Part shown: positions 47,838 to 59,397 of the stretch, in pieces
How the letters are laid out: each line of letters opens with the position of its first letter
Numbering within the stretch: the first letter of the stretch is position 1
Assembly: GCA_025617375.2 (NCBI GenBank)
Contig: JAMYGW020000011.1
Span: 434,001-498,000, forward strand
From: Acarospora socialis
Taxonomy: Eukaryota; Ascomycota; Lecanoromycetes; Acarosporales; Acarosporaceae
Length of the DNA: 64,000 nt
Reading direction: 5' to 3'
Notes under the pieces: generated by a model
What the model was told of the DNA's origin: nothing
The model's input: the letters and a program-made list of their open reading frames with translations, nothing else
Database searches by the model: none
Program-made: the position numbers and the translations under genes

Positions 47838-50182
47838 CTATGAAGCGCTCCCACCGTGACCGCCTCCGCCTTTGCTCTGGTCCAGCAGGAGCTTCGGCTT
47901 GATAAAGTCCTCGTCCAGTTGTCGGAACCAGGCCGCATGATCCTCCGTGGTGCCAGAAAACAATTGACTGATGGCCCCCGTCGCAGTCAAGTGGCTCTCC
48001 CCACCCTCCCGATTGTTCGCCACTCCAGACGTTGGGTATGAGGAGGGCGCGGTAGACGCAAACGTCTCCCTGACGGGTCTTGGTGAAGCTCTTCTCTTCG
48101 GTGACCTTCGAGCAGCCGCGGGCGGGAGATCGCTGTCAGAATCCAAATCCTCCTCCTCGCTTGGGGTGCTGCTCCCCTGGCTGAGTAGGTTTTGTGTGGC
48201 CTTGTCTCTTTCCTTTACGTTCAGCGAAGAATTCTTCCTCGAAGCCATTGTGCCGTCAGGTCGGATTGGGGGGCTCTGGCTGTTGTTCCCACTGCTGTAA
48301 GTGGCGAACCCTGGACCAGCAACACCATTAGACCGGGTGTCGATATGACCGAGCGCCACTGAATGATCGCTGCGCCGCGGCGTGTGGCCTAGTGCCGTAC
48401 CAGCGCGCTTGTAATATGTGCCGTTGGTGGCAGTCTCAATGTCGAATTCATCGTCCGAATCAATCTCGTCCACAACGCCTGTACGGATGCCAAGGATTTC
48501 CAGCATACGTGCCGTTGTACCGCCGAAAATGATAACCGTAAGCACGACAACGACTAGCACTGTCGCTCGGAGAGCAGCTCCGTTTTCTCCGGTGAGACCT
48601 GCCGCGAGTGCCACTCCTACGGCACCACGCAAGCCAGCCCAGAAGAGCATCGCCTGATAAGACCCCGGTAGCTCGTCCGCCACGTCTTTGCCCCGTCGCT
48701 TCGCCCGGTACCTGATGAACCAGTTGATCGCCCTCGAAAGTGGAAACACTGCTGCCCATCTGGCGGCACAGATTCCCACAACTGTGATCAGTATGAAGAG
48801 AGGTTTAAACTCCAGCTGTGTTTCGGTGAACAGTGTCAAACCGAGGTAGATGAAAATGAAATTCTCCGAGAGCTGAGCGAGCACCTGAAAGAGATACTTG
48901 GTGGTGAGTTGCGTGCGACGAGACATGTTGTAGTATGCATAATGCTTGAGGGTGATGCCGCAAAACAGCAGAGATACGATGCCTGTTGAAGCCCCGTCAG
49001 CCAGCTGCACATGATTTTGATTGCTTGATAGAGAGCATACCCGACATGTGAACTCCGTTGGAAAAAAAGTAGCTTGCATAAGCGATCAGGACGACTAAAC
49101 AGCTTTCAATCTTAGGAAAGCGTCGCACAAGCGTATACTTGAGGCCCAGTGCAGTGCCGATACCAACAGCAACTCCAATCATCAGGCTGCCGAAGAATAT
49201 CAGTAGAAATATCCCTATCGCCTCGAACAGGCTAAGAATGCTCAAAGACCCTCCACCAGGACCTCCGGGTTTATATCTTTGTGCGGTTTCGAACAGTACG
49301 ATAGCTATAGCATCGTTGAGGATCGATTCGCCAAAGATGACGGTATAGAGTTTCGGGTCCACCTTGTAGGTATTGAAGATGGCGAGAATTGTGACAGGAT
49401 CAGTGGCCGAGAGGGTCGCGCCGACAGAGAAGGCTTCCACGAAAGAGATGCTCAACCCATCGAGAGGTATCCGTGTCCAAAGGTACAGAATAAGCCCTAG
49501 CACGACCGCAGAGATGAAAGTGCCGGCGAAAGCGAAGGTTAAGATAGTTCCGATATTGCGGAAGAAGTTGGCCTAGAAGCGCTTCAGCAGATTACCCTAC
49601 TCGACTCCATATGAGGCAGTATAGACGTACTTGGTGTAGCTCATACCCTGACGCCAAAATAATAGGCGGTAGTAGTAGGTTGAAGAAGAATTGGTAATCG
49701 AAGCTGACAGAGTCTTGGATCGACCGTCCGGGTGTAAGTCGTATGACAAGGCCCACGATCATCCCTTGGAACGTTCGCGATCAGCTACTGAAACAATTCC
49801 TCGTTCTACACGTGCAGCAGGCCATACCAGCAAAGATCGAGATGACCGTCTCATGTACCGCTTGTATCTTCTTCTGTTGCAGCATATAACTCGTAAACAA
49901 CGCCGTTATGAGTAGCATTATCAGTATAAAGAGGGCCCATGACGAGAAGATCTCCTTCTGGCCGGCTTCGGGTTCTGTTGTTGTCGTTATCAGTCCGCGC
50001 AACGTTGGTCAAGCAGGTGTAGGCCGGGCGGAATTGCTCACCATCTGGGTCTGCGTCTTCTGCTTCTCGTCCTATACGATTTGACGTCAGTGACTGCTCG
50101 GCGCAACAGACCGATCTCTGAAGACTCGAACTCGATACGTACTGAGAAGCTCGAAAGCAGCGGAACCTATGACGGAAGCCAT
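47838..50182 (-). CDS. NHX1: Endosomal/vacuolar Na+(K+)/H+ exchanger
   Basis: Six exons on the minus strand: 50143-50182, 50042-50071, 49828-49974, 49631-49764, 49041-49572 and 47838-48982; 675 residues. The 40 and 30 nt first exons are fixed by phase and splice sites. Family signs: WALFILIMLLITALFTSYML, HETVISIFAGMIVG, FFFNLLLPPIILASGYEL (amiloride-site region), NFFRNIGTILTFAFAGTF, GATLSATDPVTILAIFN with the ion-binding ND/TDP residues, FGESILNDAIAIVLF, and FWAGLRGAVGVALA. About ten to twelve helices, then a long Ser/Asp-rich cytosolic tail. It exchanges luminal protons for Na+ or K+ and sets endosome and vacuole pH. The assignment to NHX1 rather than a plasma-membrane NHA is firm. Confidence 0.94.
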
Positions 50183-51178
50183 TGTTATGTAGGGCCGACG
50201 GCGTTAGAGAAGGACGTTGGGAAATTTAGAATGACGCATATGCGATCTGCATAGAGGTTGGGCTCTGTAGGAACATCGCACGCATCCGTTTCAGCATGCG
50301 CGAGTGACTAGGATCCCACATGCAAGGTGTCTCTACTCTGTACAATACCTCAAGATACCTATTCTAGGCGCATTCGAAGGCGGCAGTTGCCGCCACTGAA
50401 AATGCTTCATACATGTACGAAGGCGAGTCAGAAGTAGTAGTCACAACATCCAAGTATATATGTCTAATACTCTGTCCAAAACATTTAGCACATTGAGCAA
50501 GGCTCTGAGCCAATTCCTCAGAGTACTTCATCCACTCATAAGGTTGCAATTTGTCTCACTCCTCCAAAACAGCTTGTTTCAAGACTTCTTTGTTAGTAAA
50601 TAGATGTTGGTTTTGTGAGACTTGAGTTTGACAGTTACATGACAGTGAACTTCATGAATTTATATGTGATAATGTGTATATAAAATTGTCAGGTAGTCTT
50701 CACAAAATAAAAATATATGTGCTTTAGCTAAAGTCCTCACAGCCTTTAACGAATCAGCAGCCTACAGACTCTAAGTCAACGCAGAGATCTTCTATACCAA
50801 CACCAACTGCGCCTTACACCAAGGAAAAAGACTTTGGCCCTGTGCAGGATCGCGGTGGAGATGAATAAGAGCGGGATAACACTAATAATACCATAGCACT
50901 CCTTAACAGCTCATTAGAAATAGTAATACGCATTCATCCCCCGGACTATGATGCTTGCCCGGCTATAGTAGATAACATGTATCAAGACATTATTATCGTC
51001 ATACCGTTGCTTTGAGTCTCTAATAGATAGTAATCTATCAGGTGATGCTTATAATCATAATATAAACTCATGAGATGTAGCTGAAGTCAGAGGACAATCA
51101 GCTACGCAATTCAGTATATCCATGAATGAACTGTGTGTCAAGTATTTCTGAAAGGAAAAAGACAGAGGGGGAAAACCC
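50183..51178. other. AT-rich intergenic, 1 kb
   Basis: Clear rise in A+T from about 50560. No gene or repeat structure recognised. Confidence 0.45.
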
Positions 51179-51183
51179 AAAAA
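51179..51183 (-). terminator. Pol III T-run terminator of tRNA-Lys
   Basis: Five consecutive T on the minus strand, five nt past the tRNA 3' end. Confidence 0.7.
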
Positions 51184-51187
51184 GGAA

Positions 51188-51327
51188 AGCCCGACGAGGG
51201 GCTCGAACCCTCGACCTTGGGATTTAGCTGAGATATTGCTAAGAGTCTGTGAATAATTAGTAGGGAGTCACATGTAGTTTAGTCTGGGCTTCATTACCCC
51301 ACGCTCTACCGATTGAGCTAGCCGGGC
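51188..51327 (-). tRNA. tRNA-Lys(CUU) with two intervening sequences
   Basis: Minus strand. The 5' part GCCCGGC-TA-GCTC-AATCGGTA-GAGC-G and the 3' part AGGTC-GAGGG-TTCGAGC-CCCTC-GTCGGGC form acceptor, D and T arms; box A (TAGCTCAATCGG) and box B (GGTTCGAGCC) are intact. The anticodon arm is rebuilt only after removing two segments: a 51 nt insertion at 51247-51297 between positions 30 and 31, and 16 nt at 51224-51239 after position 37, the standard tRNA intron site. The result is stem TGGGA/TCCCA around CTCTTAA with anticodon CTT, 72 nt plus discriminator. The discriminator would be T, unlike the usual G for tRNA-Lys. If the insertion is not removed, position 33 would not be T and no normal anticodon exists. 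Could be a working gene with an unusual intron or a silenced copy. Confidence 0.85.
51247..51297 (-). other. Spliceosomal-intron-like insertion inside tRNA-Lys
   Basis: 51 nt reading GTAATG at its start, CCTACTAAT as branch-like motif near 51257-51265, and TTCACAG at its end, on the tRNA strand. Exact excision joins GTGGG to ACTCTTA and restores a perfect five-pair anticodon stem. The element is in the size range of the protein-gene introns of this window (46-121 nt). A one-nt ambiguity of the ends exists because a G flanks both junctions. Confidence 0.75.
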
Positions 51328-51686
51328 GTGAATTCAGCACAAGCTATAAAGATATGTAAACCTGATTATGATCAATGTTTCAAAGCTGTTAAGCTTGGGG
51401 CCACATGTAACAAGGAGCACGCATTAAAACACTTCCACAACACTAAATTCAACTGCAATTGCATATAAAACCTAGTATTGAATCCACCAAACCTGATTGT
51501 TAAATGTGTAGCTCGCTAAAATCTGAAAATGGGCAGAGCATTGGGTATACAGAGTAAGTTAGTGTGATAATGGGGCACATTGAGATTTTGTGGTATTGCG
51601 CTCGTTTGTGTGTGCCACGAAAAGTGAGATGTGGTCTCATACAGAGGTAGTCTTTTGGTTCTAGCATAAGCAGAAGACTTTTATGA
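51328..51686. other. AT-rich spacer
   Basis: No gene supported between the tRNA and the MITE. Confidence 0.4.
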
Positions 51687-51694
51687 TATGAAAA

Positions 51695-52064
51695 AGGCCC
51701 CTGATACACGTAGACCCCTAAACTATATACATAAAACCCCTCATTTACTATTTGTAGACTCTTTCAGATTGGGAAGTAGTTTCAGGCTTCCATGCCTAAA
51801 TCCATGCCTGGACTCATGTCTCCACAATGCGTACTTGTCCTCTAAGTTTTACACCTTGTTAAGTCCTTTCTCAACATCCTCACTGTATTAGCTGTCCTTG
51901 CTGTCTTTTCTCAACACTCTCCACTGGTTTGGAGGTTGAGAAGTCTTGTTGGTTCGAATATTCAGTTTAGGCGTGAGTTTAGGCATGAAAGCCTGAAACT
52001 ACTATCCAATTTGAGGGGGGTCTCAGTATGTATATAGTTTAGGGGTCTACGTGTATCACAGGCC
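51695..52064. mobile_element. hAT-type MITE, 370 bp foldback
   Basis: Ends are inverted: left (A)GGCCCCTGATACACG, then GTAGACCCCTAAACTATATA; right end reverse complement GGCCTGTGATACACG followed by the same block. The inverted arms extend, with gaps, for about 110-130 bp each and include TAGTTTCAGGCT and CATGCCTAAA in both. Eight-base direct repeats TATGAAAA flank the element (51687-51694 and 52065-52072), the target-site length of hAT transposons. No coding capacity, so a non-autonomous copy. Well-matched tips and intact target duplication suggest a recent insertion. Confidence 0.85.
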
Positions 52065-52072
52065 TATGAAAA

Positions 52073-52197
52073 GTAAAGTTAAATGAACATGTGAAAGAGC
52101 CTCTTTCTCAGCATATCTCAAGAGTGAGGGCTAGATTGGCCTGACTCTCACTCTTGGCCCTGTGCGGGCTCTCAGGCTTCGTGTTCGCCTTCGACTG
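52073..52197. other. Spacer
   Basis: Short region between the MITE and the stop codon of the orphan frame. Confidence 0.3.
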
Positions 52198-54420
52198 CTA
52201 ACACTCGCTGGTTGCGCTTGATTTTGTCCGCCTTTTCCCGAATACTATTATCAAAACTCGACTTTCGTTTATTTCTTTGCGTCCTGTGGCAGGGTCAGCA
52301 ATCTCATTCAAGGGTCCACTTGACACCCCGGTGACATCATACTGCTCTTTGTTGTTCGATGGCCGTCTCCCTATCGAACAAAGCAATTCATAAGGGTTAT
52401 TAGTGTACTCGCCCTTCTGGACGAAACGTCTCAGCTGTGCTTTGGTATACTCGAGCGGCTTTCCCCATAGAAAATCCACGATCGTATTCAACTTCATTGT
52501 GTTGTAGTCACCCTGGAGCTTCCTCCATTCCACATGACGAGACTGGTCCTTTGAATCGATCCAAGAAAATCGAACACCCAAGGTGCAGGCCGGGTCGTCA
52601 GGGTAAGTATCCTGAGCACAGCGTTCTTCATGCACTTGTCTTTCATTGACCAAATCACAGAGAATGTGGAGGGACCCAACCTCACAGTCTTTGGGCCAAT
52701 TGAACTTCGCATCAAAGAATGACACCTGCCGATACGTTTTGGTGGTGCACTTCTCATCGTCTTTAGGGCTTCTGTATAGCTCTCCTTGGAGAAGTCTGAA
52801 CCTCAAAGCGCTCTGATAAGCTGACAGGTGAGTCGGCTTAACTGCTAGAGCTCTTGAGTTACATGCAGAGACCATCTTATCAGTGCTTATCCTTCGCAGA
52901 GGGTCTCGGGGCTGAGCAGCTCTCTCCTTTTGAAATTGATGGGTCCATTCAGGCGCTAAGTTCTGCTTCGGAACTCGATGAATGATGCGACCGTTATTCC
53001 TGAAGGCGATTCCTTCCTCTTCGAAATGGATTGTCACCTGTTTCCCGCTTCTGGCCAATAAGTAGGCCTCTTTTGTGGCTCTGATTCTCAGGGGTTGCTG
53101 GTATTGGTCGATGGCAAACCGTACAATACCATGGGAATCGGGGACAATGTGTTTGCCATGCCAGCAACCACCCGTAATCTTGTTGCTAATACGCTTGTTG
53201 GCAGCACGACGGCTCAATTCAGTCATACGGTGATTTTGCCGAGTACTAAAGTCACCATTCACTTCATGCAATCCCATTTCATGCCTAAAAAGGGTGTTGT
53301 AGGCCTTGTGAGAAATATGATCAGCCATGGCGTCTGGAACGGACTTCTTCGCTTGGATAAGATCCTCCAAACTTTCTGAAAGAACCCTCTGGGCCCAATT
53401 CCAGAACCTATCGTCAAAATGACCTCTCTCCAATACCACTCCACGCGCTCTCTCGATGCGTCGGTACTACCAGAGCTGAGCAACTGGCGACCAGTGTTCC
53501 ATCGCAATTGATTTATTCGGGGATAGCTTGCCTTGACGGTACTGTTCAAAGAATTTTTCATTGTGTGGCTGGCCAATGATCCAAAGGGAAAAGTTGAAGG
53601 TAGCATCAAGACTGATCGAACCATATGATGACCCATATGGTCGAAACCCAATGCAGCCAGGATGTACTGCATAGCAAGTAATTCTTCTAAGACCGCTCTC
53701 ATCAAATTCAAGCTCAAACGGAAGATTCTTCTTCCCCAGACCTATGGGTACCTCAACCGAAAGATGCTCACGGGATAGCGTTCTCCGATGACCTTTCATC
53801 GCACAGTTGCCGCAAACAATCAAAAACGGCATTGGAAGTTTTTTTAAAACGTCGAAGGATAGCTGATCATGTAGATCCCGTACATTCATTGGGTACTGGG
53901 TCATGGGACATGTCCCACGTCCGAAACAGCTCTTCTCTGCCCTCCAATGCCAATCAAAGCCAAACATAAACTCTTCTGATATTCCTTTTCCAGCAAGCAA
54001 CTGAATAGTTCGGCACTCAGGGTCCCAAAAATTGCGAGTGTGACAGGTTTCCCTCGTTTTGACGTGAAACATGAGTTTAAGCTTGGCGTCTGCAGGTCCA
54101 GAAGGAACTAGTAGTCGTGAGTTGTCCTCACCAGATAACTGAGATTCCTGGTCAAAGAAAGTAGCCAGGCGAGAGTCAAGTTCCTGGGAGAGCTCTTTGG
54201 TGTCGATTTTCCCAGGCCGGCAAAAGGATGCGTCAGTGAAGAAATGTTGCAATTCAGTTAATTTTTCTTTACTGAGTGATTTATTTGCACTTTCTGCGAA
54301 GCTGCGGGCAACCGATTCGCCGGAGAAAGGTGAACATGGGGATGGTTCTCCTTCAAGAGCACTTGAACGGTGCGCTTGGCGATAGCTTTGCATAGCTTTG
54401 AATAGACGTTCAGCTGCCAT
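52198..54420 (-). pseudogene. Orphan 740-codon frame with one internal stop
   Basis: One continuous minus-strand frame from the ATG at 54420 to the stop at 52198, broken by a single TAG at 53467-53469; both halves (317 and 422 codons) are otherwise open and in the same phase. I recognise no family. The N-terminal half has spaced Cys/His (RETCHTRNFWDPECRTIQLL, KSCFGRGTCPMTQYP, CGNCAMKGHRR, HPGCIGFRPYGSSYGSISLDATF); the C-terminal half has HEMGLHEVNGDFSTRQNHRM, NRALAVKPTHLSAYQSALRF-like and CTLGVRFSWIDSKDQ segments. The stop fits a CAG-to-TAG change. It could be a recently disabled accessory gene, or be read through; an intron at the stop is not convincing. It lies in the AT-rich island beside a MITE, which fits accessory DNA. 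Confidence 0.65.
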
Positions 54421-55293
54421 CGCCGATGCTGGAAGGAATATGTATAGCTTTTCAAATAGCAAAGAGGTCTGTATAGACGATATCTTTAATGGTGCGGGGC
54501 GACAGGATCATAGAGCACCGGCACCGATAGAGTGTAGATGAGTGAGAGAAGGTCTCGGGGCCGGCCAAGGGTCGCCGGTGAGCAGTTGGTTATAACGTTA
54601 TAGCCCAGCCTCATATAGCTTTTCGAGCTTCCTTCCTTAGGAATTAACGTCTTCTAGGATGAAACGAAAATGATGGACAAGCGAAAAGATACAAGGGTAT
54701 GATACTGTATCTTTACGATATTGGATTAAAGCAGCGTATGGAAACCAATCAAGTAGATGCGCACAGTAATCACTATACCTATTTGTACCTAGGTAGGTAG
54801 TTACGATTCGGTAGATACTCCGTAAGGTAGGCAGCTTTTGCCCGGACTTTAACCTCTTTTCCCCTGTTAGTTGGTGCCCTTCATGTGAATACTGTTTCGA
54901 CAGACCTTTGATAACACTCGCCTTTCTTTTCTCACTTACTCTACTTTCTCTCCGCATAATCAGGTACAGCAGCTACCTATAGCCGGGAGGATTTCTTCCA
55001 GATCGCCCAACGCCCCACGTGGCACAGCAGTCACCGCTTGATCCGGTCATGCTGCGCATGGAAGTATAACAGCCTGGTCATCAGAGGTTGACAAGAGATC
55101 ATGGACGACGCTTGCAACCATCAAATCAACCGGTAGATCTAAGCTCAGCACACGCAGATGACTGCTACCCATCGCCGCCATATAAAAGGGCCGTTCGCGA
55201 GAAGCAACCATTCCTCATAACCAGACATCTTGGAATAAGTTGGTGGATATACGCCTGGCTTTGGATCCTGTGCCGCCCTTTGTTCACCCTTCG
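54421..55293. other. Intergenic, 0.9 kb
   Basis: Divergent upstream regions of the orphan frame and the transporter. No gene supported. Confidence 0.4.
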
Positions 55294-57494
55294 ATGGCCA
55301 GCAAGCTGTCGGATTCCACTCCGACATATCGAGTGTCGAAAGAAAACCCAAGATATGATACTACGGAAGCAAGCCCTAGGCGACCGCCTCTGCATGTGAG
55401 AACGGTGAGGCCAAGCCGGTCGATCGATTTGATGGACGAAGAGTCACCGTTGCTGTCACCGGAGTCGTCGAACGACGACAAGAGTCCACCAAGAAGAGGG
55501 AGCATATTACGGCATATAGAGTCGAGTGGGGAGGGTGTACAAGAAACGAAGAGCACGTGGTATCTCTTTCTGCTCACTTTGAGTATAGGAGGGTGAGAGT
55601 ACTCTGCCCCAATCCCCGAGCATTTCCCATATTTGTAATCATGCTGACTCTCCGGGATGAAGACTTCAAATAGCATGGTCTGTAGAGTTATCACATGGCT
55701 CGGTAAGTCTGAACCTCTTCTTCGAAGCGAGGACACAATAGAGGCTGACTGTTGTCCTAACAGCCGTACCTACTATCGCTGGGAATGAACAAGTCGCTGT
55801 TAGCTTTTGTATGGATAGCGGGACCTTTGTCAGGGACGCTGGTACAGCCGTATGTTGGGATACGGAGCGATAACTGCCGGATATCATGGGGCCGACGGAA
55901 ACCTTTCATGCTTGCTGGCGGTGCCGCTACGCTGCTGTCCCTGCTGGCACTGGCTTGGGCAAGAGAGATAGTGAGGGGTACCCTCGGGTTGTTTGGTGCA
56001 GATCCACTGTCTCGCGGAGTGCAGGTGGTTACCCTGGTGTTTGCCATTTTCGCCGTGTACGTTCTTGATTTTGCCATTAACACCGGTAAGCCCGACGTCG
56101 CTCACTATATCTTGTAACTATGACTGAGAGTATGGATAGTCCAAGCCGGTATTAGGGCTTTCATCGTGGACAACGCACCGACGCATCAACAAGAGGACGC
56201 CAACGCCTGGGCTGGCCGACTCACCGGCGTCGGGAACGTACTAGGTTATCTCTCAGGCTACGTCGATTTGCCCGCAATCATACCTGTTTTCGGGGACACA
56301 CAATTCAAGGTCCTCTGCGTGATTGCATGCTTTACTCTCGGTGGGACCCTGATGATTTCGACCCTCTGCATCCGGGAACGAGATCCACGCCTCGAAGGCC
56401 CTCCAACCAACACCAATTCCGGCATCCTCTCATTCTTCACGCAAGTATTTACATCCATGAAACGCCTCCCGCCTCAAATCCGGCGGGTGTGCGAGGTCCA
56501 ATTCTTCAACTGGATCGGCTGGTTCCCGTTCCTCTTCTACATCACCACCTACATCGGCCAACTCTATGTCAATCCTATCTTCGAAGCTAACCCGCACATG
56601 ACGCCCGAGGAGATCGACGCGGAATGGGAAAAAGCCACGCGCGTCGGCACCTTCGCGCTCCTCATCTTCGCCATCACCTCCTTCTCCGCCAACATGTTCC
56701 TCCCCCTCCTCATCACGCCCTCGTACACGCCGCCCGAACTCGAACCCCAACCCGACGCGCACCACCCCCGCGCCTCGACCCCAGGCATACCCGGCACGCT
56801 CTCGGCCTCCATGTCCGAATACTTCGCCCCCAGCCCCACCACGAAAAAGAAACCCAACCGCCTCACGCACCTCCTTACAACCCTCCAGATCCCCGGCCTC
56901 ACCCTCCGCCGCGCCTGGCTCCTCTCGCACCTCCTCTTCGCCACCTGCATGGGCCTCACCTTCCTCGTGCACACCCCGACCGCCGCCACCGTCCTCGTCG
57001 CCGTCATCGGCATCCCCTGGGCCCTGACCCTCTGGGCCCCCTTCGCCCTCATCTCCGCCGAGATCTCCAAGCGCGACGCCCTGCGCCGCAACACGCTGCG
57101 CCTGCGGCCCCACTCCAACTCCAACTCCGTCCAGAACCTCGGCGCCTCCGGCACGCTGCAGGATCACGACGACGCCCTGAGCGAGCCCGGCGAGGACCAG
57201 GCCGGCGTCATTCTCGGCCTGCATAATGTCGCCATCGCCGCGCCGCAGATCATCGCAACGCTCATGAGCAGCGCCATCTTCCGCGCGCTGCAGAAACCGA
57301 GGGGCGTGGGCGGGGACGATAGTGTGGGCTGGGTGCTGCGCGTCGGCGGCGTGGCGGCGTTGGCGGCGGCGTATATGACGACAAGGATCGGGGAGGAGAG
57401 CGAGAGTGAGAGTGCGCTCGGGGACGAGGAGGAGGGAGGGGTGGTGGGAGCGGGGGTGGGGTTTAGGTCGCCGGAGGAGGAGGAGGATGTATAA
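55294..57494 (+). CDS. Sucrose/alpha-glucoside transporter-like (GPH/SUT type)
   Basis: Four exons: 55294-55592, 55663-55702, 55764-56085 and 56140-57494; 671 residues. After a Ser/Pro-rich hydrophilic N-terminus of about 85 residues, helices carry LQIAWSVELSHGSPYLLSLG, WIAGPLSGTLVQPYVGIRSDNCR and WGRRKPFMLAGG, the hallmark of plant SUT and fission-yeast Sut1-like proton symporters. Then RAFIVDNAPTHQQEDANAWAGRL, GVGNVLGYLSGYVDLP and FFNWIGWFPFLFY. A long polar central loop follows, as in the fungal members, then further helices and an acidic C-terminus. The 40 nt second exon is fixed by the SVELSHGS motif. The large last exon is strikingly rich in C/G at third positions compared with the first exons. 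The exact sugar is not predictable. Confidence 0.9.
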
Positions 57495-58274
57495 TATGAT
57501 CCGATAAAGTGGGACGGGGATATTGGGCAATGTATTGGATCGAAGAACAGAGGTCGGCTGTACCTTAGGGCGGTATCTTTCGCGCGAAGCATATAGCATG
57601 TTTTATCTTCCTCCGTCACCGCTGCCCACATAGAGGTAAAGCGCGATGATCTGACCGTGTCATATTCCCTCCAACCCTCCTCGAGACGGGACGATTAGCA
57701 ACCGGAGAAGATTGTTCTCTGCGGATACTATGTACAAGTATACCATAACCAAACCAAACAAAACCACCATCAGTCCCCAAACCAAAGCGAACCCGCAGCG
57801 CACGAAAAAACGTCGACATCACATCTTGCCGCACCCACCCACCTCCTCTCCCCTGCCCGTGCGACGATCGCCGTTTGCGAAATTCTCCCGTCTACTCCAC
57901 GAGTATCTCCAAGACCAACCGATCCTGTCACGAACCCTCGACGCCAGCCACATCCCCCTCCCCCCTTTCCTCCTTCCCTCTCCTCTTTGCCCACGCAGTC
58001 CGAAGGGCACACGGACACGAACACGGACGTTTTCGTTTTCGTCGTTGCGGACTACCTATACCTATACCTATATCTACTCTACTCTATTCTATCTCCGATG
58101 AGACTTCCTAGGACTCTGACCGAGGACGGGGACGGCGAGAAAATGCACGTTGAGAAACAGGATAGAGAGATGTACAGCGGATGTGTATGACGAACGTAAC
58201 GGCGCGTATGTCATGTCGAGCTGATAGGGCCTACCCGACACGTTGCTTGCCGAGCGGCACTGTGCTGTCCGCAA

Positions 58275-58307
<33 letters not shown>

Positions 58308-59397
58308 TGCGAGGAGGAGGGAGGGCGACGGGGTTTGTTAGAAGACGGTTAGCTCGGGATGGGGTTCGGGGGAAGATGCAGGTTGGTAAGCGTAGAGTGC
58401 TTTAGTTGCTTCAGGAGGGGAGAGGAGAGTATGGGATTGGGTGGGGATGGTGGGTGGTGGTTGATGATGTGCGGTCATGCTACATTACGCGGGCGATGTG
58501 TTGGGGATAAGATATGTATGGCACACTTTAGTCAGATAGGGGAAAGGTGAGAGCGGGAGTTGGAGGAGGATCGGGTGATGGTCATAGGGATATATGGAAG
58601 TTGGCGGCTTGCTGGTTTTGGTCTGTGGCTGGGGCGGCTTATACCCCTTACGACAGGAATGTCATGTTTCTGTTGATACCGGACAGTCGTCGAGGCAGGG
58701 TATAGTTTGATACCCTTCCTGATTCTATGCGTTACTGTTACCCTGATTGTCACCCTCTTTTGGGCCGATCGTCTGGATCAGGGTCGCAGGTCCAAGTCGA
58801 AGCCGCACGGATAGCCAACGGAAAAAATGCAAGAGATCCTGTGAGGCAAGATAGGTAGGGGTAGGTAGTATTGATAGATACATTGATTTCATTTCGAGAG
58901 GACATGACCCGTGCCTGTGTGTTCACCACTTAGAGCCTCGTCGAGTCAAGGTGTAAGGATAGGCCAATACAAAGAAAGTAAGACAAGAAGAGACGTTGTA
59001 TCACTGTAGTACGGATGGAACTAGAAGCAGAAAAGCAAGGAAAGTCATGTTGCATTTCGTTTCGTGGTAAGTAAGGCAAGACTCCGATGCTTGTGAGAAG
59101 CCGAGCCAGTTACCGCGTCCCGCCATGAGCCATTAGGAAAGCCGGTTGAGATCGGTCGAAGAGCTCGAATAATGGATTATAAGAATGGCAAGAGTCTAGA
59201 AATGTTCTTCTATATGGCGGAAGATAATTCGATAGATGGCGGTTGAGGTGTGAGGTGTGATTCGTGTCTCCCCGAGGTAGGTCGGTCGATGGAAACGGGA
59301 GACGAAGGGCGGATGAACGTGCGCTTCGGCGGTTTGACTGGAAGTTTTGCATAAGATCTAAAAGACACGATACTCGGACCAGCCGTGTTGTGATAGT
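57495..59397. other. Intergenic, 1.9 kb
   Basis: Convergent 3' flanks. Contains CTATAC-type short repeats near 58051-58086 and a (TG)n/(CGTG)n microsatellite. No gene supported. Confidence 0.5.
58276..58311. repeat. (TG)n/(CGTG)n microsatellite
   Basis: TG dinucleotides pass into GCGT tetranucleotides over about 36 nt. Confidence 0.9.

Noticed and set aside
51224-51297. A single long conventional tRNA intron
   Set aside because: Standard tRNA introns lie after position 37; the 51 nt segment lies 5' of the anticodon and removing only a 37/38 intron leaves no valid anticodon loop.
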